Of a stretch of DNA of 41,477 nt, positions 33,801 through 41,474 are shown one piece after another. The stretch is from assembly GCA_002420005.1 (NCBI GenBank), contig DIHE01000033.1:1-41477 (forward strand). Direction: 5' to 3'. The notes under the pieces are model-generated. The model made no database searches. It saw nothing but the letters and a program-made list of their open reading frames with translations, and was not told where the DNA came from. Within the stretch, counting starts at the first letter, position 1; every line of letters starts with the position of its first letter. The stretch is from Holophagales bacterium UBA5704. Its GTDB lineage: Bacteria; Acidobacteriota; Thermoanaerobaculia; Multivoradales; UBA5704. Position numbers and translations under genes: made by a program.

Positions 33801-34104
33801 GGCACCGCGCAATGCCGTCGAAACGCAGCTCGCGGAGATCTGGGCGGAGCTGCTCGGCCTGCCCCGGGTCGGCGTGCACGACAACTTCTTCCGGCTCGGT
33901 GGCGATTCGATCCTGAGCGTGCGGGCGATCACCCGCGCGCGGGAGGTCGGATTGCCTCTCGATCCCTATCAGATGTTCGAACGGCAGACCATCGCCGAGC
34001 TCGCCGCCGCCGTCCCGCAGAGCATGGACCAACTCGCGGATGAGCTGAGCGAGCTGCCACCGGACGAGCTCGACGCCCTGCTGGAGCAGCTCGAAGGAGA
34101 ATAG
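30826..34104 (+). CDS. Nonribosomal peptide synthetase, single module C-A-T
   Basis: The 1092-residue protein starts at ATG 30826, overlapping the previous stop. An N-terminal helix (LSPAQRELFERLRRK) is docking-like and could receive the acidic tail of the preceding NRPS. The LCL-type C domain has HHIVFDG at 177-183. This fits an upstream module without an epimerase. The A domain has YTSGSTG at about 648 and a code that reads D-L-F-N-S-C-L-V-Y-K, close to the Ala code but with changes, so the substrate is uncertain. The T domain has GGDSI (Ser1028). The protein ends with another acidic helix (LPPDELDALLEQLEGE) and no thioesterase, so it should pass its product to another enzyme. Residues of about 609-640 come from a hairpin repeat. 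The gene ends 2 bp before the convergent AraC gene. Confidence 0.97.
32668..32735. repeat. 24-bp inverted repeat (hairpin) inserted in frame in the A domain
   Basis: The left arm (32668-32691, AAGGACGGCAAGGAC...) and right arm (32712-32735, ...GCCGTCCTT) are complementary at 22 of 24 positions around a 20-nt spacer. The element encodes a highly polar stretch (EEGKDGKDNKDDEQRS, then LESLVSLPSLAS) right before the A3 motif. The right arm is shared with 9385-9412. Confidence 0.8.
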
Positions 34105-34106
34105 TC

Positions 34107-34970
34107 TCAGGAACGGCGGAAGACGCCCGGGCTGACGCCGAAGCTCTTCCGGAACACGTTGTTGAAATGGCTCTGGTCGGTGAACCCGGCCGCCACCGCG
34201 ATCTCCGCCAGCGGCGCCGTGCTGCGCCGCATCAGCCGGCGCGCCCGTTCGAGCCGGCAGCGCCGCACGTACTCGCCCGGCGCCATCCCGAAGCTCCGCC
34301 GGAAGCGCCGCGCGAGATGCACCGGATGAACACCCAGCTCCCTGGCCACCTCGGCGATCGACGTCGGCCCCACCCCGCACGCCGTATCGCGCAGCAGCTC
34401 GCGCGCCCGGCGGAGCCAGCCCGGTGCCCCGCCCGCCTCCGCCTCGCGCTCCTTGCCGGTGCGCCGGAGCAGCTCGAAGCCATGCGCCTCGGCGATGGCA
34501 CCCGCCAGGTCATCGTGGCCCTGCGCCTCGGTGAGCAGTTGGTGCACCAGACCGATCGCCGACGCCGGCAGGCAAACCTCCCGATCCGGGAGCTGTGTCT
34601 CCGCGGCAACCTCCGCGAGGGTTTCCGCGGGGACGGACAGCGCAGCGAAGACGCACCGCGAGGGATCGTCGCCGGCAAAGCCGTCGCGATGGACGGTCCC
34701 CGGGGGGCTGTAGATGATGCGCGGCGAGGAAGCGTCCGGCGGCGGCGCAGCGGCGGTCACGTAAGCCCCGCGCAGCGCGAACACGAAGTGCGCTTCTTCA
34801 TGCCGATGGAGCCGGACCTCGCGCTTCGCCATCATCGGAGTGAAACGCCCCAGCGCAAAGCCCCCGACCTCCCGCGTCTCCACCGCCCATCCGAAGAAGC
34901 GTCCGAACCCCATCCTGACCATCGCCTCGTCGTTGTCGATCGTGCCTGCCATGCCGACAGTACGAGGCAC
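34107..34970 (-). CDS. AraC family transcriptional regulator
   Basis: The 287-residue protein starts at GTG 34970, with GGAGAGGG directly upstream; an ATG six codons later is an alternative. Residues of about 25-150 form an AraC-type cupin domain (LHRHEEAHFVFALRGAY). The C-terminal 100 residues carry two helix-turn-helix units, VARELGVHPVHLARRFRRSF and IAVAAGFTDQSHFNNVFRKS, and end in SFGVSPGVFRRS. It should bind DNA in response to a small molecule. It lies 12 bp downstream of the CPBP protease gene, probably in the same transcript, and converges on the NRPS operon. It is a candidate regulator of the NRPS genes, but no operator can be pointed to. Confidence 0.93.
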   Translation of the reverse strand: MPRTVGMAGTIDNDEAMVRMGFGRFFGWAVETREVGGFALGRFTPMMAKREVRLHRHEEAHFVFALRGAYVTAAAPPPDASSPRIIYSPPGTVHRDGFAGDDPSRCVFAALSVPAETLAEVAAETQLPDREVCLPASAIGLVHQLLTEAQGHDDLAGAIAEAHGFELLRRTGKEREAEAGGAPGWLRRARELLRDTACGVGPTSIAEVARELGVHPVHLARRFRRSFGMAPGEYVRRCRLERARRLMRRSTAPLAEIAVAAGFTDQSHFNNVFRKSFGVSPGVFRRS

Positions 34971-34982
34971 CCCTCTCCGATG

Positions 34983-35891
34983 TTACGCCGGCTCGGCCAC
35001 CGCCACGCGGCTCCTGCGGGTCCTCCACAGGAGCCAGGCGCTCGCCCCGGCGAAGAAAAGCGTACAGAGGAAGCTCCCCTCCGGACCCTCTGCGCCACCG
35101 GTCAAGGCGTCCGGCCCGATCGGAACCATCTGGACGAGCAGTGCGGGCACCTGCAGGTCGAGACCGGTGATCGGAATTTCAAAGCCCACGCCCAGGAGCC
35201 AGTTCCACCCCGCATGCCAGCCCATGACGCCCCAGATCTCGCCGGTCTTGAGCGCCCACGCGCAGGCGAACAGGGAGAAGAGAAAGGTCAGCAGCATGGA
35301 GCTCCAGGGCGTTCCGGGGCCGTAGTGCAGAAACACGAACACCAGCGAGGTCAACACGACGCCCACGACGACGTTGAATTTGCGGGCGACGGCCGAGAGG
35401 AGCCAGCCGCGAAAGAGGATCTCCTCGACGCTCGACTGCACCGCAAAGCCGGCCAGAAGAATCCCGATCTTCAGCAGGTCGACCGGCGCGAAAAAGGCCT
35501 TCGCGATCTCCTCCGCGCGGTATCCCCCCGCGGCCCAGATCGCCGCCACCACCGCCGACGAGGTCGCGAGCCCGATCGCCAGGCCCCTCAGGAACGTCCG
35601 CACCCGTCGGCCCCCGGTCAGGCCGAGGGTGGCCAGGGAGCGCCGCTCGACGAGCCGCACCCAGGCCAGCAGGAGCAACAAGGTTGCGCCGAACTCGACG
35701 AACAGCAGGGAGCACAACCCCGCGAAATTCAGGGGCTTGCCCATCGCATCCACCAATTGGAAATGCTGCTCCACGCTCGACAAGACGATCATGGGCAGCG
35801 CGACGATCAAGATGCAGAGAAACGGGGCCAGAGCGCCCCAGGGAAGCCAGCCTTTCGCAGGCTCGGGGGAGTAGAGAGCGGTTGGTTGCAT
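34983..35891 (-). CDS. CPBP family intramembrane glutamic endopeptidase (CAAX protease-like)
   Basis: The 302-residue protein has about eight membrane segments. The catalytic motifs are EEILFR (Glu156, Glu157, Arg161), FLH (His189) and GWHAGWN (His226, Asn230). This set defines the CPBP/Abi family, whose members include CAAX-type proteases and bacteriocin-immunity proteins. Near a peptide-synthetase operon an immunity role is conceivable, but there is no direct evidence. The ATG at 35891 follows TAGAGT (minus strand) by 6 nt with no ribosome-binding site, suggesting leaderless translation. Confidence 0.92.
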   Translation of the reverse strand: MQPTALYSPEPAKGWLPWGALAPFLCILIVALPMIVLSSVEQHFQLVDAMGKPLNFAGLCSLLFVEFGATLLLLLAWVRLVERRSLATLGLTGGRRVRTFLRGLAIGLATSSAVVAAIWAAGGYRAEEIAKAFFAPVDLLKIGILLAGFAVQSSVEEILFRGWLLSAVARKFNVVVGVVLTSLVFVFLHYGPGTPWSSMLLTFLFSLFACAWALKTGEIWGVMGWHAGWNWLLGVGFEIPITGLDLQVPALLVQMVPIGPDALTGGAEGPEGSFLCTLFFAGASAWLLWRTRRSRVAVAEPA

Positions 35892-36023
35892 GGCGGCACT
35901 CTAGAGCGGTCGGCCGGCCACCGTCTTGTATGGATGCAACCTGCGGGGCGAGGGGACGGCCGGCCTCGGTCACTACGCCGGGTGCATAGAGGTAGGTAGA
36001 GATGGAAAAGAAGCCAACCCCCT
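35892..36023. other. Intergenic region between the CPBP protease and a small hypothetical gene
   Basis: This 132-bp stretch holds the -10-like ACTCTA at 35898-35903 (TAGAGT on the minus strand), which serves the CPBP gene. Nothing else is recognised. Confidence 0.4.
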
Positions 36024-36215
36024 CTACGGCACGGCTTTGGCCTGCGGCGCGGCGGGATCGTCACCCTCCCAGACGGCAAGGTCGAAGGTGACATCGGGAC
36101 TGTCGGGCTGGAGCGCATACGCTTCAGCCGTGGCCCGCTCCTGAGCCCTCCAGAGCGCCTTCAAGGCATCGTCTCGCGCCGGCCCATCAGCTTCTCCAAC
36201 CAGAGGTGCTGTCAT
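36024..36215 (-). CDS. Small hypothetical protein (63 residues)
   Basis: An ATG at 36215 on the minus strand opens a 63-residue acidic frame that begins MTAPLVGEADGPARDDALK and includes WRAQERATAEAYALQ and VTFDLAVWEGDDPAA. TATACT lies 7 nt before the ATG, the same layout as other genes here. Composition is ordinary coding rather than repeat-like. I do not recognise the family. It could be a chance ORF, but the promoter placement supports it. Confidence 0.45.
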   Translation of the reverse strand: MTAPLVGEADGPARDDALKALWRAQERATAEAYALQPDSPDVTFDLAVWEGDDPAAPQAKAVP

Positions 36216-36285
36216 CGACCCGAGTATATGTCCGGCATCCTCCCCGCGTGTCTCTCCGTGAGGCGCATTCCCGCGACCCTCCCAA

Positions 36286-36345
36286 AAATGGCCGGGCCTT
36301 CGGCCCATCCATTTGAAAGCCGGCGAGACGCCAGCGGTCCCAGGG
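36286..36345. repeat. Hairpin and REP-like sequence upstream of the sigma factor gene
   Basis: AAATGGCCGGGCC (36286-36298) and GGCCCATCCATTT (36302-36314) pair at 11 of 13 positions around TTC. Next to it, GCCGGCGAGACGCCAGCGGT looks like the GC-rich intergenic repeats common in such genomes. On the minus strand the hairpin is followed by ATTTTT, so it could also terminate minus-strand transcripts. The 36216-36401 gap holds nothing else beyond start-proximal -10-like boxes. Confidence 0.5.
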
Positions 36346-36401
36346 GGCGCGCGTCGGAGCCTTGGTGTCTTTGCAGAGGCGGCCTGATAGCATCTCCCCC
36401 C

Positions 36402-37241
36402 GTGACGGCCGCCACCGACGACCCTATCCTCGCCGCAGCGCGGGCCGGCGACGCCGAGGCGCTCGATGCGCTGCTGCGGCAGTACCAGCCGCGCGTCTAT
36501 CGCTTCGGCCTGCACATGTGCCGCGACGCGGAGGACGCCAAGGACGTCTTGCAGGAGACTCTGCTCGCCGCAGCGCGCTCGCTCCAGGGTTTTCGCGGCG
36601 CGTCGTCCTTGTCGAGCTGGCTCTACTCGATCGCCCGCGGCTTCTGCATCAAGAAGAGGCGGCGCAGCAAGTTCGCCCCGCGCGAGGAGATGCCGCTCGA
36701 CCCCGAATCGCCGGCCTTCGAGGTGGCCGACCCCGGGCCGTCCCAGCACGAGGCGCTGGTGAGCCGCGAGGTCGAGGCGGCGGTGGAAGCGGCGATCCGC
36801 TCCCTCAAGCCGGCGTTTCGCGAGGTCCTCCTGCTGCGCGATGTCGAGGGGCTCACCGCTCCCGAGGTCGCCGCGGTGCTGGGTCTCCGTGTCGAGGCGG
36901 TCAAGAGCCGCCTCCACCGGGCACGCGCCGCCGTGCGCGAGCATCTCCAGCCGCTGCTCGCCGGGACGGCGCCTCCCGCCTCCGCCGACTGTCCGGACAT
37001 CTCCGTGCGCCTGTCCCAGTATCTGGAAGGCGAGATCAGCCGCGCCTCCTGCGCCGATCTCGAATCCCACGTCGCCACCTGCGCCCGCTGCCGCCACGCC
37101 TGCGATACCCTGCGCGAGGCGCTCGGCGTCTGCCGCGCGCTCCCCGAGCCCACCGTCCCGCTTGAGGTGCAACAGGCGGTGCGCGCCGGAATCCGCCGAC
37201 TGCTCGCCCCTGTGCCCGGGAGATCCGATGACCACCGATAG
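36402..37241 (+). CDS. ECF-type RNA polymerase sigma factor fused to a C-terminal zinc-finger (zf-HC2)
   Basis: The chosen start is GTG 36402, giving 279 residues. The upstream extension of the frame crosses the repeat, and TAGCAT lies 8 nt before the GTG. Region 2 spans YQPRVYRFGLHMCRDAEDAK and the DVLQETLLAA helix. Region 4 is AFREVLLLRDVEGLTAPEVA and VLGLRVEAVKSRLHRARAAV. From about residue 195 a zinc finger of the anti-sigma type follows (LESHVATCARCRHAC; H-x3-C-x2-C). Zinc fingers of this type usually sit in separate anti-sigma factors, so fusion suggests built-in control. The next gene, a membrane protein, overlaps by 14 nt and may take part in signalling. Confidence 0.92.
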   Translation: MTAATDDPILAAARAGDAEALDALLRQYQPRVYRFGLHMCRDAEDAKDVLQETLLAAARSLQGFRGASSLSSWLYSIARGFCIKKRRRSKFAPREEMPLDPESPAFEVADPGPSQHEALVSREVEAAVEAAIRSLKPAFREVLLLRDVEGLTAPEVAAVLGLRVEAVKSRLHRARAAVREHLQPLLAGTAPPASADCPDISVRLSQYLEGEISRASCADLESHVATCARCRHACDTLREALGVCRALPEPTVPLEVQQAVRAGIRRLLAPVPGRSDDHR

Positions 37242-38142
37242 CCAGACGCCGCAGAAACCGGTGCAGATCCGGCTCAGCCAGATCCTCCGCGCCGCCTACG
37301 CGCTCCTCGTAGGGCTTCTCCTGTTCACTCTTCTCTCGGCGGCCCTCGGCCGGCTGGCCGGTCTCGAGGTGTCACCCCGCGAGGGGATGGAGAAGGTCGG
37401 CGCCGCCCTTCTCAGCCTGATCGTCACCGCTCTATTGACCGGCTACGCGACGGCCCGCATCGCCGGGATCTGGCAGCTCTGGTTGAGCGCCGCGCTGGGC
37501 GCCTTTCTGGCGATCAGCACCGGGGCCTCGCATCTCACCTGGCAAGGGCTGCCGTACGCCGCCGCGTTGCCGGTCTCCCTGCTCGCTCTCGTGCCGGCCG
37601 CCGTGGCGGGCGCCTGGGCAGCCGGCTGGATGGCGCGCCGCCAGAGCCGGAAGCTCGCCGAAGAGCCCCTCTCCTGGCCGATCGAAATCCGGCAGCGCTC
37701 CGGGTTCCTCTGGTTCGCGATCCTCCTCTGCGTCGGGATGACCGGAGCCGGCCTCTGGGCGCTGCGCTTCGAGGACACCCCCCCGCGGGTCTGGGAAGGC
37801 ATCCTCGTCTTCGGCGCCGGAGCCCTGTTTCTGACCTGGCGCGCCCTCTTCGGCAAACCGCACGCGATCCTCCGCGACGAAGGCATCGAGCTGGCGGCCT
37901 TCCGGTCGCTCATCCCGTGGTCCGAGATCGAGAGCGCCGCACCGAGCCCGCTCAACCCCCTCGAAGCCGTCCGGCTCCGCGTACGCGACCCGCAGCGCTA
38001 CCTCGCCCGCCTCACGCCGCTCCAGCGGGCGCTCACCCAGACCGGCGAAAGGGAGCCCAACTTCACCATCGGCCTGACCGGGACCCGTTTCACCCCCGAG
38101 ACCCTCTGCGACCTCATCCGCCCCCGCCTGGGGACCGGCTGA
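37228..38142 (+). CDS. Multi-pass membrane protein of unknown function
   Basis: The start is ATG 37228, with GGGAG about 6 nt upstream, overlapping the sigma factor gene by 14 nt; the product has 304 residues. Several membrane segments are visible: AAYALLVGLLLFTLLSAALG, then LLSLIVTALLTGYATARIAG, a stretch around SLLALVPAAVAGAWAAGWMA, and FLWFAILLCVGMTGAGLWAL. The C-terminal 100 residues are cytoplasmic-like (HAILRDEGIELAAFRSLIPW), resembling a PH-like segment. I do not recognise a family. Overlap with the sigma gene suggests a functional link, perhaps as a membrane partner. Its 3' end overlaps the convergent cyclodeaminase gene by 29 bp. Confidence 0.82.
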   Translation: MTTDSQTPQKPVQIRLSQILRAAYALLVGLLLFTLLSAALGRLAGLEVSPREGMEKVGAALLSLIVTALLTGYATARIAGIWQLWLSAALGAFLAISTGASHLTWQGLPYAAALPVSLLALVPAAVAGAWAAGWMARRQSRKLAEEPLSWPIEIRQRSGFLWFAILLCVGMTGAGLWALRFEDTPPRVWEGILVFGAGALFLTWRALFGKPHAILRDEGIELAAFRSLIPWSEIESAAPSPLNPLEAVRLRVRDPQRYLARLTPLQRALTQTGEREPNFTIGLTGTRFTPETLCDLIRPRLGTG

Positions 38143-39094
38143 TCGGCCCGCGCAGGACGTGCGTCGCGATCTGGAGGTCCTGCACGGCGACGCCGGTCAG
38201 GTCCGCGATCGTGATGTCGTCGGCGCCGCGGGGTGGCCGATCCGGGGTGGCGAGGAGCTTCCCGAGCTCGACGATGCGGGCCGGATCGAGCAGCCCGGCC
38301 TGGACGGCGCCGGCCAGCTCGCCGTGGTCCACGCATTGCGAGACGCTGTCCGCCACCACCAGGTCGGCGCGGGCGACCAGGTGCGGATCGAGCTCCTGCT
38401 TGCCCGGAGCATCGGCACCCATCGCCGTGATGTGGGTGCCCGGGCGGACGTCCTCCAGCCTGAGCAGCGGCTCGCGGGCGCTGGTCGTGGTGACGATCAG
38501 GTCGCACGTCGCCGCGAGGTGCCGCACGTCCCGCGTCGTCTCGACGTGGAATCCCTCCTGCGCCATCTCCTGCTCGAACGCGGCCAGCCGCTCGTCGCTG
38601 CGACCCCACACGGTCACCTCGCGGCAGGCGGTGACTTGCGGCAACATCCGCAACTGAAACCGTGCCTGGCCGCCGGTGCCGACGATCCCGATGCGGGCAA
38701 CGGGATGGCGCGCCAGGTGGCGGGCGGCGATCGCTCCGGCCACCGCGGTGCGCACCTCGGTCAGATAACCTTCGTCCAACAGAATCGCCGCCGGCTCGCC
38801 GATGTCCTGCCGAAAGAGGAGCATGAGGCCATTCGTGACCGGTAGACCGCGCGCGAGATTGCCGGCGAATCCGGAGGCGATCTTGACCACGAAATATTCG
38901 TCGCCCTGCACGTAGCCATATTTGATATGAACGTCCCCCGCCGCCGGCGGATCGAACGCCAGATAACCGACCGGCGGCACCACCGTCCGGCCTTCCGAAT
39001 ACCATGCAAACCCGCGTTCAATATCAGTGAGCAGCGTCGTTTCATCGATCCGCTGCTTGATCTGATCGAGCGTGAGGATCACCGGCTCACTCAT
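38114..39094 (-). CDS. Ornithine cyclodeaminase/mu-crystallin family protein (EutC-like)
   Basis: The 326-residue protein has the family's N-terminal substrate domain (VHIKYGYVQGDEYFVVKIAS, Lys71) and a Rossmann fold with GIVGTGGQA (137-145). The family covers NAD(P)-dependent ornithine cyclodeaminase, alanine dehydrogenase, ketimine reductase and EutC. Its start overlaps the stop of a threonine-dehydratase-like gene by 8 nt. That pairing is the EutB-EutC arrangement of ectoine degradation, which is why I prefer EutC-like. A related pairing, SbnA/SbnB, makes 2,3-diaminopropionate for NRPS products, but the PLP partner here is dehydratase-like, not cysteine-synthase-like. Confidence 0.87.
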   Translation of the reverse strand: MSEPVILTLDQIKQRIDETTLLTDIERGFAWYSEGRTVVPPVGYLAFDPPAAGDVHIKYGYVQGDEYFVVKIASGFAGNLARGLPVTNGLMLLFRQDIGEPAAILLDEGYLTEVRTAVAGAIAARHLARHPVARIGIVGTGGQARFQLRMLPQVTACREVTVWGRSDERLAAFEQEMAQEGFHVETTRDVRHLAATCDLIVTTTSAREPLLRLEDVRPGTHITAMGADAPGKQELDPHLVARADLVVADSVSQCVDHGELAGAVQAGLLDPARIVELGKLLATPDRPPRGADDITIADLTGVAVQDLQIATHVLRGPISRSPGGGG

Positions 39095-40079
39095 CGAGCA
39101 CCTCCCGGAGCTTGGCCGGAGCGATGTTGCCGCCGCACAGCACGATGGCGATGGATTTGCCGGCCCAGCGCGCGGCGGTCTTGCGCCAGGCCGCCACCGC
39201 GACCCCGGCGGCGCCTTCGATCACCAGATGATGCTCGACCAGGACCAGGCGGATCGCGTCCGCAATCTCCGCTTCGCTCACCAGAACACATTCGTCGATC
39301 AGCTCGCGCGCGAGATCGAACGTCACCGCGCCGGGCTCGGCTCCGCCCGCTGTGCCGTCTGAAAGTGTCGGTTTTTCCGCGACCGGCACGATCCCGCCGG
39401 CCTGGAGGGCGACGTAGAGCGAAGGCGCATGCTCCGGCCAGCAGCCGACGATCCGGATGCCCGGTCGCACCGCCTTGAGATAGCTCGCGATGCCGGAGAC
39501 GAGACCGCCGCCGCCGACCGCGATGAACACGGCATCGAGCCGCGGGCATTGGCGCGCCAGCTCGACGCCGACGGTCCCCTGGCCTGCGATCACGTCGAGA
39601 TCGTTGTACGGAGAGATGTAGACCCGCCCGCCTTCTTCCGCCACCCGGCGGGCGTGCAGCTCCGTCTGGTCGCTGTCGGTGTGGAAGAGCTCGAGGGTGA
39701 CGGAGGCATACCGGCCGAGCGCCGCGAGCTTGCCGGGAGACACCGTGGTGGGGAGATAGATCGTGCCGCGCCCGCCCACCAGGTCCAGCGCGTGCGCCAC
39801 CCCGCGACCATGATTGCCCGTCGAGGCGGTGACCACCCCGCGCACCAGCTCCCCCAGCGGCAGGGTGAGGACCTTGTTGCAGGCGCCGCGCAGCTTGAAC
39901 GAGCCGGTGTGCTGCAGGTTCTCGCACTTGAGCCACACCGCCGTCTCACGCCCCCCGGCCTCGGCCGCGAGGACCTCGCTGCGCTCGACCGGCGTCTCCC
40001 TGACCAGCGGACGGAGCCGCTCGGCTGCCGCCCGGATGGGCTCGACGAGCGCGGCCGGACCAAGATGCGTCTCGCTCAT
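39087..40079 (-). CDS. Threonine/serine dehydratase family PLP enzyme (EutB-like)
   Basis: The 330-residue protein starts at ATG 40079. Lys62 in HTGSFKLRGA is the PLP lysine. STGNHGRG binds the substrate carboxylate and GGGGL (189-193) the PLP phosphate. There is no C-terminal ACT-like regulatory domain, so it is a catabolic-type dehydratase. Candidates are threonine or serine dehydratase, threo-3-hydroxyaspartate dehydratase or EutB of hydroxyectoine breakdown. Overlap with the cyclodeaminase gene favours EutB. TACTGT lies 7 nt before the ATG without a ribosome-binding site. Confidence 0.9.
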   Translation of the reverse strand: MSETHLGPAALVEPIRAAAERLRPLVRETPVERSEVLAAEAGGRETAVWLKCENLQHTGSFKLRGACNKVLTLPLGELVRGVVTASTGNHGRGVAHALDLVGGRGTIYLPTTVSPGKLAALGRYASVTLELFHTDSDQTELHARRVAEEGGRVYISPYNDLDVIAGQGTVGVELARQCPRLDAVFIAVGGGGLVSGIASYLKAVRPGIRIVGCWPEHAPSLYVALQAGGIVPVAEKPTLSDGTAGGAEPGAVTFDLARELIDECVLVSEAEIADAIRLVLVEHHLVIEGAAGVAVAAWRKTAARWAGKSIAIVLCGGNIAPAKLREVLDE

Positions 40080-40118
40080 GCGCGGCACAGTAGCAGATCG
40101 CGCTACCATCCTGTGCTC
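40080..40118. promoter_or_regulatory. 39-bp divergent region with two start-proximal -10-like boxes
   Basis: On the minus strand, TACTGT (40087-40092) ends 7 nt from the dehydratase ATG. On the plus strand, TACCAT (40104-40109) ends 9 nt from the glycosyltransferase ATG. No Shine-Dalgarno sequence fits either gene. Both transcripts are probably leaderless, with promoters extending into the opposite gene. Confidence 0.5.
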
Positions 40119-41381
40119 ATGGCCCGCATCGTCCTGACCTCCTTCGGCTCCCTCGGGGACATCCACCCTTACCTCGCGCTCGGCCTCGGCCTGCGCGACC
40201 GCGGGCATCGCGTCGCCCTCGCCACCCATGGGTTCTATCGCGACAAAGTCGAAGCCGAAGGGATCGACTTCTTTCCCCTCCGGCCGGAGGGAGATCCGAA
40301 CGACCGCGAGCTGGCCGCCCTGCTCATGGACATCAAGAAAGGGCCGGAGCGCGTGCTGCGCGGCATCGTGTTGCCGGCGCTCCGCGAGACCTACGAGGAC
40401 CTGCGCGCCGCCGCGGAGGGCGCCGACCTCCTGGTGGGGCATCCGCTGACCTTCGCGGTGCCGCTGGTCTCCGGCGTGCTCGGCATCCCCTGGGCCTCGG
40501 CGGCCCTCGCGCCGCTCAGCTTCTTTTCCGCCTTCGATCCACCGGTGCTGGCGCCCTTCCCCTGGCTCGCGCACCTGCGCGCCCTCGGACCCTGGGTGAA
40601 CCGCCAAGTGATGAATTTCGGCCGCCGCACCGTCCTGCCCTGGACGGAGCCGGTGCGCCGCCTGCGGCAGGAGCTGGGCCTCCCGCCGGGCGAGAACCCG
40701 ATCTTCGAAGGCCAGCATTCGCCGTCGCTCGTGCTGGCCCTGTTCTCCTCCCTCCTCGGCGCCCGGCAACCGGACTGGCCGCCGCAGACGGTCGCCGCCG
40801 GCCACCTCTTCTACGACCGCCACGGCGCACCGGCCGCGCTGTCGGCCGAGGTCGAGGCCTTCCTCGCCGCAGGAGAGGCGCCGCTGGTCTTCACCCTGGG
40901 CTCCGCCGCGGTCCTGAACCCGGGAACCTTCTTCGCGGAGAGCGCCGCGGCGGCTAAGAGCCTCGGCCGGCGGGCGATCCTGGTGGGGGCTGAAACCCAG
41001 GAAGGCCTGCCGTCGTCCATCCTGGCCGTCCCCTACGTCGCCTATTCGCAGCTCTTCCCGCGCGCCGCCGCGATCGTGCACCAGGGGGGCATCGGCACCG
41101 TAGGGCAGGCCCTGGCCGCGGGCCGGCCGATGCTCGTGGTGCCGTTCAGCCACGACCAGCCGGACAACGCCGCCCGCCTCGTCCGCCTCGGCGTCGCCCG
41201 CACCCTCGGCCGCCACCGCTACCGCGCCGCCCCCGTCGCCGCCGAGCTGCGCCAGCTCCTCGACGATCCTAGCTATGCCGAACGCGCCACGGAGGCCGGG
41301 GAGCACGTGCGCGGCGAGACGGGGCTCGCCACGGCATGCGCGGCGATCGAGCGGCTGCTCGGCGGGGCCGGCCGCCGGTAG
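40119..41381 (+). CDS. UGT/MGT-like glycosyltransferase (GT1 family)
   Basis: The 420-residue protein starts MARIVLTSFGSLGDIHPYLA, the N-terminal acceptor domain of GT-B enzymes such as those acting on macrolides, sterols and glycopeptides. The C-terminal donor domain has LVFTLGSAAV and, near 321-345, HQGGIGTVGQALAAGRPML followed by FSHDQPDNA, the UDP/TDP-sugar binding signature. Members add a sugar to small hydrophobic acceptors or peptides. It could decorate the NRPS product but is 6 kb away and divergent from catabolic genes, so this is only a possibility. Confidence 0.92.
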   Translation: MARIVLTSFGSLGDIHPYLALGLGLRDRGHRVALATHGFYRDKVEAEGIDFFPLRPEGDPNDRELAALLMDIKKGPERVLRGIVLPALRETYEDLRAAAEGADLLVGHPLTFAVPLVSGVLGIPWASAALAPLSFFSAFDPPVLAPFPWLAHLRALGPWVNRQVMNFGRRTVLPWTEPVRRLRQELGLPPGENPIFEGQHSPSLVLALFSSLLGARQPDWPPQTVAAGHLFYDRHGAPAALSAEVEAFLAAGEAPLVFTLGSAAVLNPGTFFAESAAAAKSLGRRAILVGAETQEGLPSSILAVPYVAYSQLFPRAAAIVHQGGIGTVGQALAAGRPMLVVPFSHDQPDNAARLVRLGVARTLGRHRYRAAPVAAELRQLLDDPSYAERATEAGEHVRGETGLATACAAIERLLGGAGRR

Positions 41382-41456
41382 GGACCGGGCCGCACGGATC
41401 GCAAAGGGCCTGCCGCGGAATCAGTACGGCAACTGCGTGGCGAGCCGCACCCTGCG

Positions 41457-41474
41457 CCGGGCATGAATGCCCGG
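41457..41474. repeat. REP-like palindrome at the right edge
   Basis: CCGGGCAT (41457-41464) and ATGCCCGG (41467-41474) are perfect inverted copies separated by GA. The rest of 41382-41456 shows no gene. Palindromes of this CCGGGCATGAATGCCCGG type recur between genes in many genomes. It may also end the glycosyltransferase transcript. Confidence 0.55.

Noticed and set aside
38114..40079. SbnA/SbnB-type 2,3-diaminopropionate synthesis pair
   Set aside because: The PLP partner has dehydratase motifs (SFKLRGA, STGNHGRG) rather than those of a cysteine-synthase-like SbnA. An EutB/EutC-like pair fits better.
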